The notes: a model not told the origin generated them from the letters alone. A DNA stretch of 36,210 bases from Pyrinomonadaceae bacterium (GCA_030838445.1 JAUZFQ010000184.1:1-36210); one strand, 5' to 3'; positions 25,635 to 34,360 are shown, counted from the stretch's first letter. Program-made: numbers and translations.

Positions 25635-27692
25635 CTAGTTGCTCGAAGCCTGTTGCTGTTGCGACGCGGCGCGGGGGTCGTAGGGTGTGGCGAGGAAGCC
25701 CTTGGCGACCGACTGCGCGTTGTCGTAGTTGATGCCGGTCTCGACGGCCTTGCCGTACTCGGCCGTGGCGCGCGCGCGGTCGCCCTTGGCGTCGTAGGCG
25801 TTGCCGCGTTTGATGCGCGCCCACACTTCGATCCAGGAGGGCTTGAGGTTGCCGTTCAGCGCGGCGTCGAAATGGTCGAGCGCGGGATCGTAGTTGCGCT
25901 GTTCGAGGTAGATCAGGCCGAGGTTGTAGTAGACCCACGAGTTCGACTTGTCGAGCTTGAGCGCCTCTTCGAGTTGCCGCTGCGCTTCGGCATACTGGCC
26001 TTCGCGATAGAGTTCGATGCCGCGACGGGCGACGACCGAGACGCGCAAATCTTCCGACAGGCGCAGGATTTTATTGTTTGGATCGACGATCACTTCGAGC
26101 GGCGCGCCCTGCGACTCGAAGTCGAAGTCCTCGCTCTTCTCGTCAATGCGGACGGTCGTCAGTTGGTTCTGATTGTCGCCCTCGGCGCGCAGCATCACCT
26201 CGACGGGCATCCGCAAGCCCTCGAAGTTTTGTTTGACCGTGCCGCGCGCGCGAAACTTGTTCGTGCGCGTGCGGATGATCTGGTAGTCCACCGTGAACTC
26301 GGGGACGCCCGTGCCTTCCACCCAGCGCGCGAAGAAGTAGCGCATGTTGAGGCCGATTTCTTTCGTGGCGTGCCGCTCGAAGTCGTCAATCGAGACGCTC
26401 TTGCCGCGATTCTGTTCAAAGAACGAGCGCAGCAGACTGTCAAACTTCTCTTTCGAGAGTGTCTCGCGCAGCATGCGGAAGACCATCGCGCCCTTGTAGA
26501 AAATGATTGACTGGTACTGCGGCGACGTATCGTCGAGTTGCGAAGGCGCGCGCAGGATCGAGGCCGACTGCTCGAACATCAATGCGCGCTCCTGCATGTC
26601 GCGCTGCGTCGCGTCGAGTTGCGCGCCCGTCAAAGACGACTCGCGCAGGGCGAATGCGCTCCACTCGGCTAACCCTTGCGAGAGCCACGCGTCGTCGAAA
26701 GATTTCAGCGCGACCGTGAAGCCCCACCACTGGTACGCGGCCTCGCGCTGCAAGCGTTCCTCTTTGGCCGTGCGCGCCGGGTCGAAGAAACTGGCCGACA
26801 AAAATTCCATGCCGGGCGCGGCGTAAGCCTCTAGGCTCTCGTCGTCGATCTGCGCGATGGTGTAGCGCGTGCCGAAGGCGGGCGCGCCGTACTGCTTCGA
26901 GTAGAACTGCAACGCCTGACCGAACACTTCGCCGAAACGTTCGACGCGCCCCTCGCTCCCCGGCTGCACGAAGAACTGCAACTCGTAACCGCCGATGCGG
27001 AGCGTGCGCATCACGTAGCGACCGGCGGCGATGTTGCCGATGAGCGCGGGCTGACGATGAATGAAGTGGTAACGCGTCGTGCCCGCCGCGCCGGGTGCTT
27101 GTGTCGGCGACTCGTCGCTCGAACCGGCCACTTGGAAGCCGGTGGGGACGACGACGGTGATGTCGGCGGTGGCGCGGTCGGCCGCGTAGTCGTGGAAGGG
27201 AAACCAGCGCGCGGCGTACATCAGGTAAGAGCCTTCGTTGCCGACGTAGGCGAGGCGGCGCGTGACGAGCGGCCCGCCCTCGGCCGAGACGAGCGCGCCC
27301 GACCACTTGAAGCGCAGCGTGACCGGCGTGTTCGCCTGCACCACTTCGCCGAGGTCAACGCGCACGTTCGGGCCGATGGACTCCAAGCCCGCCGGGTCTT
27401 GCACGAAGTTCGTCAGGGGCTTGCCGTTGCGCTCGACGCTCTCGACTTTGAGCGCGCCGTTCAGTTCAAAGATGACGGAGCGCGTGGTGTCTAAGGGCGT
27501 GAAGGTCACGTCGGCGTTGGCGCGCAGGATGTGCTCGGCGGGTCGGAGTTCGGCCTCGATGCGGTAATGGGTCACGTCGAAACGCGTGCCGCCGCGCGGT
27601 TGCGCGGACACGTCGGGTGCGGAGGCGAACGCGGCGAACATCGTGACGGCGAGCGCGGCGAGGACGTAAAAACGCGATAAGGAGTTTGACAT
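25635..27692 (-). CDS. M1 peptidase-like protein with TPR tail, catalytic residues lost
   Basis: A 685-residue precursor with a signal peptide (MSNSLSRFYVLAALAVTMFA, cleavage near SAQP). Residues 35-220 match the N-terminal beta domain of M1 aminopeptidases (DVTHYRIEAELRPAEHILRANADVTF). Residues 220-480 match the thermolysin-like domain by length and by QWWG, but the zinc motif HExxH-x18-E reads R316-E-A-A-Y320 ... Q339 (AYQWWGF, WLSQGLAEW). All three zinc ligands are thus replaced, and the GAMEN exopeptidase loop is PGMEF. A beta domain (FTVDYQIIRTRTNKFRARGTV, 500-590) and two or three TPRs (590-670, AEAQRQLEEALKLDKSNSWVYYNLG) follow. It is most likely an inactive binding or scaffold protein in the periplasm. 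ATG 27692 is chosen for the signal peptide over an upstream TTG. Confidence 0.87.
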   Translation of the reverse strand: MSNSLSRFYVLAALAVTMFAAFASAPDVSAQPRGGTRFDVTHYRIEAELRPAEHILRANADVTFTPLDTTRSVIFELNGALKVESVERNGKPLTNFVQDPAGLESIGPNVRVDLGEVVQANTPVTLRFKWSGALVSAEGGPLVTRRLAYVGNEGSYLMYAARWFPFHDYAADRATADITVVVPTGFQVAGSSDESPTQAPGAAGTTRYHFIHRQPALIGNIAAGRYVMRTLRIGGYELQFFVQPGSEGRVERFGEVFGQALQFYSKQYGAPAFGTRYTIAQIDDESLEAYAAPGMEFLSASFFDPARTAKEERLQREAAYQWWGFTVALKSFDDAWLSQGLAEWSAFALRESSLTGAQLDATQRDMQERALMFEQSASILRAPSQLDDTSPQYQSIIFYKGAMVFRMLRETLSKEKFDSLLRSFFEQNRGKSVSIDDFERHATKEIGLNMRYFFARWVEGTGVPEFTVDYQIIRTRTNKFRARGTVKQNFEGLRMPVEVMLRAEGDNQNQLTTVRIDEKSEDFDFESQGAPLEVIVDPNNKILRLSEDLRVSVVARRGIELYREGQYAEAQRQLEEALKLDKSNSWVYYNLGLIYLEQRNYDPALDHFDAALNGNLKPSWIEVWARIKRGNAYDAKGDRARATAEYGKAVETGINYDNAQSVAKGFLATPYDPRAASQQQQASSN

Positions 27693-27739
27693 AGAATCTT
27701 TCTCTGGGCGGACGGTGCTTAAATTTAACTTTGCCGGCA

Positions 27740-27745
27740 ATTATA
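27740..27745 (-). promoter_or_regulatory. -10 element of the M1-like gene
   Basis: On the minus strand a perfect TATAAT lies 48 bp upstream of the ATG at 27692. No good -35 at the usual spacing. Confidence 0.4.
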
Positions 27746-28129
27746 CATCCGGCCGCGCCGGAATTGACGGCTTCCCGGCCGCCGGTTCACGGCCGACGCT
27801 CTAGCGGGAAACCCTCTGAGGCAATATTCTTCGGCGCGGCAAGCTTTTAGATGTGGCCGGGGCGCAAAGACGTTGGCTGTGCCGGGAGGGAATAAAACGC
27901 GTCGCGCGAGGGGCTTCCCGCCTCCGCCGCGGGCAGTCGCAAGGCGGCCGGGCAGCTTCACATGGTCGTCACGAGTTGTGCTTATTTCGTGCTCAACTTG
28001 ACAGCGGGCGGAACGCGCGTTCATGCTCTCGCTCCGGCAACCAAATCTGACCAGAGACGAGGACTTCTCGCGGCCGACCCGCGCCCGGCCAGACGGGGCG
28101 CAACGAGGGGAGGCGCGGTCGAAACTTTC
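27746..28129. other. divergent intergenic region, no gene supported
   Basis: A GC-rich gap with several inverted GC words (GGCCG/CGGCC near 27750-27795) and a TTGACA at 27998-28003 followed, 18 bp on, by a poor -10 (CATGCT), a weak promoter candidate for the thioesterase. Frames through it lack ribosome sites and domains. No repeat of the heptamer type is present. Confidence 0.4.
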
Positions 28130-28552
28130 ATGGACTACACCGACCCGGCCATCCGCCTCACGCTCCTGCCGCGCGACACCAACCCGCAGGGCACGATCTT
28201 CGGCGGCATCATTTTAAGTTACATAGACATCGCGGGCGCGGTCGAAGCGCACCGGCGCACCCAGATCGAGCGGTTCGTCACGGTGGCGATGCGCGAAGTC
28301 ATCTTCCATCAGCCCGTCTTCGTCGGCGACCTCGTCAGCTTCTACGCACGCACCGCACGCATCGGCACAACCTCGATCACCATCTCTGTCGTCGTCGAAG
28401 CCGAACGCTACGGCGGCACGTCCGAGCGCATCAAGGTGACGGAGGCCGAGGTGGTCTATGTCGCCGTGGACGCCAACCGGCGCAAGATGAAGATCAACCG
28501 CGACCTCATCAAAGGCGACACGTCCGGCATTGACCAGCACGAGACTTCCTGA
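28130..28552 (+). CDS. hotdog-fold acyl-CoA thioesterase (YciA-like)
   Basis: A 140-residue protein of the cytosolic acyl-CoA hydrolase family. It shows RLTLLPRDTNPQGTIFGGIILSYIDIAGAVEA, which contains the N-x-x-G-x-x-F-G-G turn and the catalytic Asp of the helix. RFVTVAMREVIFHQPVFVGDLVSFYA (strand pair lining the CoA tunnel) and TEAEVVYVAVDANRRKMKI at the end complete it. The length is that of a single hotdog domain. It would release CoA from acyl-CoA; chain length cannot be read. ATG 28130 begins the conserved part. A purine-rich stretch (GAGGGGAGG, 28105-28113) lies about 16 nt upstream, rather far for a ribosome site. Its stop is 6 bp from the end of the convergent NTF2-like gene, with no terminator between. 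Confidence 0.87.
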   Translation: MDYTDPAIRLTLLPRDTNPQGTIFGGIILSYIDIAGAVEAHRRTQIERFVTVAMREVIFHQPVFVGDLVSFYARTARIGTTSITISVVVEAERYGGTSERIKVTEAEVVYVAVDANRRKMKINRDLIKGDTSGIDQHETS

Positions 28553-28558
28553 CGCGCG

Positions 28559-29113
28559 CTAGTTTAAAGGCGGCACGGGCGTCGTCGGCGGTGGTGGCAT
28601 TACCGGCGGCGACGGTTTCGGTTGCATTTGCAGTTTCGCAGGGATGCGCGAGGAATGACCGGCGACGAGTTGCCAGCGGTCGGCGCGCCAGACGAAGACG
28701 TCCGTGAAGCGGCTCTGGCTCGATACCTCTTTGTCCTCCTTGTCCCGGTAGGCCGTCGTCACGCGACCGAACACCACCGCCGCCTTGTCATAGAGATAGA
28801 CGCGCATCTCGTCGGGCACGTAAGAGACGAGGCGCGGCGCATCCGGGGCGGGCGGCGTGTCGAGGCTCGCCACGTCTTCCTGCTTCGTCGTGATGCCGCC
28901 ATTCGCGTCCGTGAAGATGAACTCTTCGGCTTCGACGCGTTCAAAAAAAGCCTTGTCGCGCCGCACGTTGGCTTCGCCGAGGGCGCGCTCCAATGCCATC
29001 AATTCCTGCTCGGTCTTGAGTTCCTTGTCCGACTTCTTCGGCGCGGTTTGTCCTCTGGCGGCGACGGCGCAGGCGAGGAGGAACAGGCTGAGAATCAACG
29101 TGGCGCGTTTCAT
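28559..29113 (-). CDS. exported NTF2-like protein (DUF4440)
   Basis: A 184-residue precursor. ATG 29113 is preceded by GAAGGAG about 8 nt upstream and opens a signal peptide (MKRATLILSLFLLACAVAA, cleavage near ARGQT). The domain (40-160) follows the DUF4440/SnoaL-like pattern: a long helix (EQELMALERALGEANVRRDKAFFERV), AEEFIFTDANGGITTKQEDVASL, then strands (MRVYLYDKAAVVFGRVTTAY, RFTDVFVWRADRWQLVAGHSSRI). The last 20 residues are Pro/Met-rich. Many such proteins are small-molecule binding or catalytic, but no active site can be picked here. It follows the TPR gene by 64 bp on the same strand. Confidence 0.85.
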   Translation of the reverse strand: MKRATLILSLFLLACAVAARGQTAPKKSDKELKTEQELMALERALGEANVRRDKAFFERVEAEEFIFTDANGGITTKQEDVASLDTPPAPDAPRLVSYVPDEMRVYLYDKAAVVFGRVTTAYRDKEDKEVSSQSRFTDVFVWRADRWQLVAGHSSRIPAKLQMQPKPSPPVMPPPPTTPVPPLN

Positions 29114-29177
29114 ATCACAATCTCCTTCGTTAACTGTCCGGATCAACTTTCTTCCGTGCGACGTGCGCGAGCGGCGA

Positions 29178-29678
29178 TCAATTCAGACGCGCTTGCAGGC
29201 GGCGGAGTGCTTTGGTGGCCTGCGCGAAGTCGGGCGCTTGCCGCAGGGCGAGGCCGTAGTGGCGCGCGGCGCAGAGCAAGTGGCCGCGCTGCTCGTAGAC
29301 GCGCCCCAGATTGAAATGCGGGAAGGCGTAGGAGTCGTAGCGCGGCGCTTCGAGGGCGCGCTTGAACCAGCGCACGCAGTTGTAGAGATCGCCCTTGGCG
29401 ATGAGGTAGCTGCCGATGTCGTTGTAGGGGTTGCCGAAGGTTGGGTCAACGCGGATGGCGGCGAGGCAGGCGTCAATCGCCTCGTCGTAGCGTTGCTCGA
29501 AACTGTAGACCCAGCCGAGGAATGTGTGCGCCTCGGCCGTCGGGTAAGTTTCGATGGAGCGACGGTACAACTCGATGGCCTCGCCGTAGGCCGACGCCTG
29601 CTGCGCCTCGTACGCGCGCCGGAACAACTCCACCGCCTCGCGCCGCGCCTCGCCGGAAATGTCCTCTTCGTCAAACAT
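29178..29678 (-). CDS. small TPR protein
   Basis: A 166-residue, apparently cytoplasmic protein almost wholly built of TPR units: AVELFRRAYEAQQASAYGEAIELYRRSI, AEAHTFLGWVYSFEQRYDEAIDACLAAI, GNPYNDIGSYLIAKGDLYNCVRWFKRAL, FPHFNLGRVYEQRGHLLCAARHYGLAL. Such repeats mediate protein contacts; no enzyme domain is present. The ATG at 29678 has no clear Shine-Dalgarno and lies 7 bp from a heptamer repeat. It sits between the 5'-nucleotidase-like gene and the NTF2-like gene on the same strand. Confidence 0.85.
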   Translation of the reverse strand: MFDEEDISGEARREAVELFRRAYEAQQASAYGEAIELYRRSIETYPTAEAHTFLGWVYSFEQRYDEAIDACLAAIRVDPTFGNPYNDIGSYLIAKGDLYNCVRWFKRALEAPRYDSYAFPHFNLGRVYEQRGHLLCAARHYGLALRQAPDFAQATKALRRLQARLN

Positions 29679-29684
29679 GATAAG

Positions 29685-29792
29685 GCAGTGACAAGTGACG
29701 AGTGACGAGTGACAAGTTAAATCAGAAAACTTGTCTTCAACTTGTCACTTGTCACTCGTCACTCGTCACTTTTTAGTTGTCACTTGTCACTT
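29685..29792. repeat. heptamer inverted repeat, site 7 (GTGACAA family)
   Basis: Left arm 29688-29716: words GTGACAA and GTGACGA in 7-bp phase. Right arm 29738-29792: the inverted words TTGTCAC and TCGTCAC, repeated seven or more times. The right arm enters the upstream gene and provides its stop codon at 29780-29782. The same family recurs at 35538. Confidence 0.9.
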
Positions 29793-31360
29793 CTTTGAAT
29801 TCGTCCGTCAACCGCCGGGGCGATTTCTCCGGCGGCGGTGATGGTGTTCATGAGCATGGCCGGTTCGACTTGCGCCTCTTCGGGCTTGAGCAGGAGGCGC
29901 GCGTCCTTGAACATCGTGTAGCCGTCGCCGCCGCCGAGCACGTAGGTGTTGACGGCGAGCGTGTAGGTCTTGTTGTTGTCGAGCGGCGCGTTGCCGACGG
30001 TGACACTCGTGACGCGCGCGCCGGACGCGAGCCGCCCGTCGTAGGTGAAGCGCAGACCCGACACCTGCGGGAACAAGCCCGCCTCGCGCTCCTCGCGCAC
30101 GCGGCTGACGCCGTGTTCGAGAGCGGCGCGCAGAGTCGCGCCCGTCACTTCGATTTTCACAATCGGGTTCTCGAACGGGAGGATCGAGAGCACGTCGCGT
30201 TTCGAGAGCGCGCCGGGGCCGTAGGTCGTGTTCGAGCGGATCGAGCCGCCGTTCAGGAGCGCCACGTCCGCGCCCGCGTACTTGCGATAGGCGTCAGCGA
30301 TGAACGAGCCGAGGTTCGTCTCGCGCGAGCGGTTCGTTTCCTGCCGCGCGTCGAGTTCGACGGTGGTGCGGCCGACGGGCAGATCGAGTTCCGCCGCCAA
30401 CTTCTTCTCGAACTCGCCGATGACGGCGGCGGCCTGCGGCTCGTCCGGAGTCGCATCCGTCACGGGGATGATCTCCCAGTCAACGCTTTCGAGTTCGCCG
30501 CCGCGACGGTAGATGTTCAGATCAATGCGGCCGAGGTTGCGCGCGTCCGAACCCATCTTGAAGATCGGCGTGCGCCCCGAAAGCGATTGCAGGACGGTGT
30601 GCTCGTGGCCGCCGATGATCACGTCAATGTCGGGGGCGCAGCGCGCGAGCCGCTTGTCGGTCTCGATGGTCAGGTGCGTGACGGCGACGATGGTGCGCGC
30701 GCCGCGCGAACGCAGTCGCTTCGTCATCTCGCGCGCCGTCCGGCACGGGTCGCGAAACTCCACGTCCGCGCCGGGCGAAGACGACTGCTTCGTGTCCGTC
30801 GTGAGCAGCCCGAAGAGGCCGACTTTGACGCCGCCGAATTCGCGCACGACGAACGGCGGCATGTCGCCGAAGAGTTTGCCGGTCTTGCGGTCGAAGACGT
30901 TCGAGCCGAGCCAAGTGAATTTCGATTCACGCATGCGCTCGCGCAACACTGCGTCGCCGAAGTCGAACTCGTGATTGCCGAGCGCGGCGTAGTCGAGTCC
31001 GGTCACGTTCCACGCGGCGATCATCTGGCGGCCTTTGAAGATGTTCGAGGCGACCGACGGGCCGAGCGTGTCGCCCGCCAGCAGGTAGAGCGTGTGCGGC
31101 GATTCCGCGACGATCTGTTTCCGAAGCGTCGCGATGCGCGCGAGTCCCCCGCGCTTGCCGCGATCCACCGGCGAAATCTGGTACACGTCGTTGACTTGCA
31201 GGAGCGTCACGCGGACGGTCTCCCCGACGGCCGCTTGAGGTGTCGGCGCGCCGGTCTGTGCGAAGGTTGAAGCGGCGGCGACAAGAAGCGTGAAAACGAG
31301 CGTGAGCGCGGCGCTGCTGCTGCGGCGTTGGCGCGCGGGCGTGTGACGAAACAATGGCAT
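29780..31360 (-). CDS. 5'-nucleotidase / metallophosphatase family protein (UshA-like)
   Basis: A 526-residue precursor with a signal peptide (SSSAALTLVFTLLVAAAST, cleavage near FAQT). The metallophosphatase domain has LLQVNDVYQI (Asp58; the usual His of N-D-x-H is Tyr60), LLAGDTLGPS (Asp97), LGNHEFDFG (Asn129-His130), VAVTHLTIETD and IIGGHEHT. The C-terminal 5'-nucleotidase domain has DVALLNGGSIRSNTTYG and LGGGDGYTMF. UshA-type enzymes remove phosphate from periplasmic nucleotides or sugar nucleotides. The Tyr for His change also occurs in a recognised subset of the family, from memory, so activity is not excluded. The last residues RSDK and the stop codon are encoded by the heptamer repeat. 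Confidence 0.9.
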   Translation of the reverse strand: MPLFRHTPARQRRSSSAALTLVFTLLVAAASTFAQTGAPTPQAAVGETVRVTLLQVNDVYQISPVDRGKRGGLARIATLRKQIVAESPHTLYLLAGDTLGPSVASNIFKGRQMIAAWNVTGLDYAALGNHEFDFGDAVLRERMRESKFTWLGSNVFDRKTGKLFGDMPPFVVREFGGVKVGLFGLLTTDTKQSSSPGADVEFRDPCRTAREMTKRLRSRGARTIVAVTHLTIETDKRLARCAPDIDVIIGGHEHTVLQSLSGRTPIFKMGSDARNLGRIDLNIYRRGGELESVDWEIIPVTDATPDEPQAAAVIGEFEKKLAAELDLPVGRTTVELDARQETNRSRETNLGSFIADAYRKYAGADVALLNGGSIRSNTTYGPGALSKRDVLSILPFENPIVKIEVTGATLRAALEHGVSRVREEREAGLFPQVSGLRFTYDGRLASGARVTSVTVGNAPLDNNKTYTLAVNTYVLGGGDGYTMFKDARLLLKPEEAQVEPAMLMNTITAAGEIAPAVDGRIQRSDK

Positions 31361-31497
31361 AAGAAAGGTGTCGTTCTCCTCGAAAGTTGACCCGAAGCAG
31401 GTCTCTTGATTTTCTCTCGCGCCGGAGCGCGGCGGCGCATGTTTCCCCTAGCGCGCCGGACGGCGAAGGGGCGGTTAGGTTGCGCCGGAGCGTCTGA

Positions 31498-31505
31498 ATT
31501 ATACT
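31498..31505. promoter_or_regulatory. overlapping divergent -10 elements
   Basis: TATAAT on the minus strand (31503-31498), toward the nucleotidase gene, overlaps TATACT on the plus strand (31500-31505), toward the aminopeptidase gene. No convincing -35 for either. Confidence 0.35.
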
Positions 31506-31613
31506 CGCCGTACACGAGCCGCGCCACACTCGATAATTTGCGCGCGTCCCGTCCGGAAAGTTCACCCGGCGAAGTCAATCATCCGTCACCATTATCTCAA
31601 GCACAAACATTCC

Positions 31614-33125
31614 ATGCCGCCATCAAAGAGCCTCCAAGTCAAACTAGCAGACGACCACGCGAACGGCGCGAACGCCGCCGACGCCACAGCCTTTTGTGTC
31701 TTCACGGACGAGCCGCGCCTGCCCGTCGCCGCGCATCTCGACGAAGCCGCGCGCCGCACGATTGAGGATTTACTTCGCGCGGGAGAGTTCAAAGGAGAGG
31801 CTGATGATGCGCTCGTCATTCACACCACGGACGCCGCGACGCCGGACGCCGCGCGGCGCGTGCTGCTCGTCGGCCTCGGCAGTCACGAAGACTTTACGCG
31901 CGACGCGTTGCGACGTGCGGCGGGCGTCGCCGTGCGCCGCGCGCGGGAGGCGCGCGTCAAGCATCTGCGTTTCATGTTGCCTGACGTTGCGTGCGGCGAC
32001 GCGCCCGAACTCGCGTGCGCCGCCGCCGAAGGTGCGCACCTCGGTTTCTACGAGAACGACTTTTACCAACAGCGCGAAGCGGGAGATGAGTCCACACTCG
32101 AACACTTCACCATCGTCGCCGCTGCGCCTGACGACGCGTTGCGCGACTCGCTCGAACGCGCGCGCGTCGTCGCCGAAGCGGCGAACTGGGCGCGCGCTCT
32201 GGCCGACGAACCCGGCGCGAGTTTGCCGCCGCGAGAGTTTGCGCGCCGCGCCGCCGAGATGGCCGCGGAGTTCGGCCTCGCGGTCGAGACGCTCGACGCG
32301 AGCGAGATACGCGCGTGCGGCATGGGCGGCCTGTGGGGCGTCGGGCAAGGTTCGGACGAGCCGCCCGCGCTCATCGTCTTGCGCTACGAGCCGGAGGGCG
32401 CGAGCGACGAGGACGAGTTGTGGGCGTTCGTCGGCAAGGGCATCACGTTCGACACGGGCGGCATCTCGATCAAACCCGCGCAGAAGATGGAAGAGATGAA
32501 GTCGGACATGGCGGGCGGTGCGGCCGCGCTCGGCGCGTTGCGCGCCTGCGCGGAGTTGAAGTTGAAACGGCGCGTCGTCGTCGTCGTCCCCACGGCCGAG
32601 AACATGCCGTCGGGACGCGCGCTCAAACCCGGCGACGTGGTGCGCACGCTCGCGGGCTACACCATCGAAGTCGTGGACACGGACGCCGAAGGCCGCCTCG
32701 TCCTCGTGGACGGCATCGCCTACGCGCGCTCGCTCGGCGCGGCGCGCATCGTTGACCTCGCCACGCTGACAGGTTCGATCATCGTCGCCCTCGGCGATCA
32801 CCGCACCGGACTCTTCTCGAACGACGACGAGTGGGCGGCGCGCGTCGAGACGGCGGCCGCGCGCGCGGGCGAACCCGCGTGGCGCATGCCCGTGAGCGAC
32901 GACTACAAGAAGAAGATCGAGAGTCCCATCGCCGACTTCAAGAACTACGGCGGCCGACCCGACGCCACGGCCGCCGCCCTGCTGCTTAGCAAGTTTGCCG
33001 CCGACACGCCGTGGGTGCATCTCGACATCGCCGCCACTTCATGGCACGAAGAAGCGCAGCCGCACGTGCCCGCCGGGGCGACCGGCACGGGCGTGCGCAC
33101 TCTGGTCGAACTCGTGCGGGGGTAA
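31614..33125 (+). CDS. pepA: leucyl aminopeptidase (M17 family)
   Basis: A 503-residue cytoplasmic exopeptidase with the M17 architecture: a variable N-terminal macro-like domain to about residue 175, a linker helix (DSLERARVVAEAANWARALADEPG), and a catalytic domain. Active-site motifs are FVGKGITFDTGGISIKPA (metal and catalytic Lys near residue 275, Asp), MKSDMAGGAAALGAL, and VVDTDAEGRLVLVDGIAYA (NTDAEGRL-type motif with V-D for the usual N). ARIVDLATLTGSIIVALG and the end TGVRTLVELV complete it. It would be a hexameric, two-metal enzyme releasing N-terminal residues. The ATG at 31614 has no Shine-Dalgarno. The repeat at 33139 follows. Confidence 0.94.
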   Translation: MPPSKSLQVKLADDHANGANAADATAFCVFTDEPRLPVAAHLDEAARRTIEDLLRAGEFKGEADDALVIHTTDAATPDAARRVLLVGLGSHEDFTRDALRRAAGVAVRRAREARVKHLRFMLPDVACGDAPELACAAAEGAHLGFYENDFYQQREAGDESTLEHFTIVAAAPDDALRDSLERARVVAEAANWARALADEPGASLPPREFARRAAEMAAEFGLAVETLDASEIRACGMGGLWGVGQGSDEPPALIVLRYEPEGASDEDELWAFVGKGITFDTGGISIKPAQKMEEMKSDMAGGAAALGALRACAELKLKRRVVVVVPTAENMPSGRALKPGDVVRTLAGYTIEVVDTDAEGRLVLVDGIAYARSLGAARIVDLATLTGSIIVALGDHRTGLFSNDDEWAARVETAAARAGEPAWRMPVSDDYKKKIESPIADFKNYGGRPDATAAALLLSKFAADTPWVHLDIAATSWHEEAQPHVPAGATGTGVRTLVELVRG

Positions 33126-33138
33126 CAGTGAAGACTGT

Positions 33139-33248
33139 CAGTAGTCAGTTGTCAGTTGTCCGTGGTCAGTTGTTCAAGAATATGTTTAGAGACTCGGATG
33201 ATAACCACACGCAACTGACAACTGACCACGGACAACTGACAACTAACG
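33139..33248. repeat. heptamer inverted repeat, site 8 (GTCAGTT/GTCCGTG family)
   Basis: Left arm 33144-33173 is built of GTCAGTT, GTCAGTT, GTCCGTG and GTCAGTT. Right arm 33212-33244 is the inverted copy. It is the longest member of this family and shares its core with 5563 and 10708. Confidence 0.92.
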
Positions 33249-33286
33249 GCTCCCCGCTCATCGTCCCTCCGTGGTGAAGATTTTTT

Positions 33287-34360
33287 ATGTTGTCTCAAGA
33301 AACAATTTTCCTGACGGGATTCCCCGGCTTCATCGCGGCGCGTTTGATCGAGGAGTTGGCGCGGGGCGGCGCGCGTTTTTTGCTGCTGGTGCAGCCCGCG
33401 TTCGTGTCGCGTGCGCGCGAGGAGATCGCGCGGCTGGCAGGTTTGACGGGCGCGGGCGAGGGGAGTTTTCAGATCGTCGAGGGCGACATCACCAGCGGCG
33501 CGCGTCTGGGGATGGGCGAGGCGGAGTTTGAACGGGCGCGGGCGGAGACGACCGTGCTGTTTCATCTGGCGGCCGTCTACGATCTGGGCGTGCGGCGCGA
33601 ACTCGCGATGCGCGTCAACGTTGAAGGCACGCGCAACGTCAACGAGTTCGCGCGCGCGTGCCCGCGTCTCACACGCTATCACTACGTCTCGACCTGCTAC
33701 GTCGCGGGCTTGCGCACGGGCGTGATCCGCGAGGACGAGTTGGAGCACGCGGCGGGCTTCCGTAATTTTTACGAGGAGACGAAGTATCTCGCCGAGTTGG
33801 AAGTCGAACGTTTAAAAGGTGAGTTGCCGTTGACGATTCATCGCCCGGCGGTCGTGTGCGGCGATTCGCGGACGGGCGAGACGGCGAAGTACGACGGCAT
33901 CTATTACCTGATCAAGTACCTGCGCATGTGGCCGGGGCTGTTGTCGCTGGCGAACATCGGCAACCGCGACGTGCGTTTGAACGTCGTGCCGGTTGATTTC
34001 GTGGTCGCGGCGATGGCGGCCTTAGCCCGCGACGAACGCGCCGCGGGACAGACGGTGCAACTGGCCGACCCGCACCCACTCACCACCGCCGAACTCTTCG
34101 AGACGATCTCGCAGGTGCTCGCGGGGCGCGGCTCGCGCGTCCGCCTGCCGAAGCCGCTCGTGCGCGCCACGCTCGGACTGCCGCTCTCGGAGAAGTTGAC
34201 GAAGCTCCCGCGCGTCGGCGTGCCCTACTTCTTCCTCAAACAGACCTACGACTCTACCCGCGCCGTCGAGTTGCTCGCGCCGCACGGCGTCTCCTGCCCG
34301 CCCTTCCCCTCGTACGCACGCGCGCTCATCGAGTTCGTCGCGCGCCACCCGAAGCTCTGA
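33287..34360 (+). CDS. extended SDR / NAD-dependent epimerase-reductase family protein
   Basis: A 357-residue Rossmann protein. The dinucleotide loop is FLTGFPGFIAARLIEEL (TGxxGxxx, with the last Gly changed to Ala). Asp in VEGDIT, FHLAAVYDLG, the N-V-E-G-T-R-N block and the catalytic pair YEETKYLAE (Tyr-x-x-x-Lys) with a preceding HYVSTCYVAG Ser follow. TIHRPAVVCGDSRTGETAKYDGIYYLIKYL resembles the thioester-reductase / fatty-acyl reductase branch (NAD_binding_4) more than sugar epimerases. It is therefore probably an NAD(P)H reductase of an acyl or steroid-like substrate, but the substrate is not readable. ATG 33287 follows the repeat by 39 bp. Confidence 0.85.
   Translation: MLSQETIFLTGFPGFIAARLIEELARGGARFLLLVQPAFVSRAREEIARLAGLTGAGEGSFQIVEGDITSGARLGMGEAEFERARAETTVLFHLAAVYDLGVRRELAMRVNVEGTRNVNEFARACPRLTRYHYVSTCYVAGLRTGVIREDELEHAAGFRNFYEETKYLAELEVERLKGELPLTIHRPAVVCGDSRTGETAKYDGIYYLIKYLRMWPGLLSLANIGNRDVRLNVVPVDFVVAAMAALARDERAAGQTVQLADPHPLTTAELFETISQVLAGRGSRVRLPKPLVRATLGLPLSEKLTKLPRVGVPYFFLKQTYDSTRAVELLAPHGVSCPPFPSYARALIEFVARHPKL

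Noticed and set aside
27850..27905. Words like GGGGCGCAAAGAC and GTGCCGGGAGG that recall the 3' half of a c-di-GMP (GEMM) riboswitch
   Set aside because: The matching 5' half, the GGUAGCCGGGU-type second helix and a fitting downstream gene were not found. A covariance search with the GEMM model would settle it.
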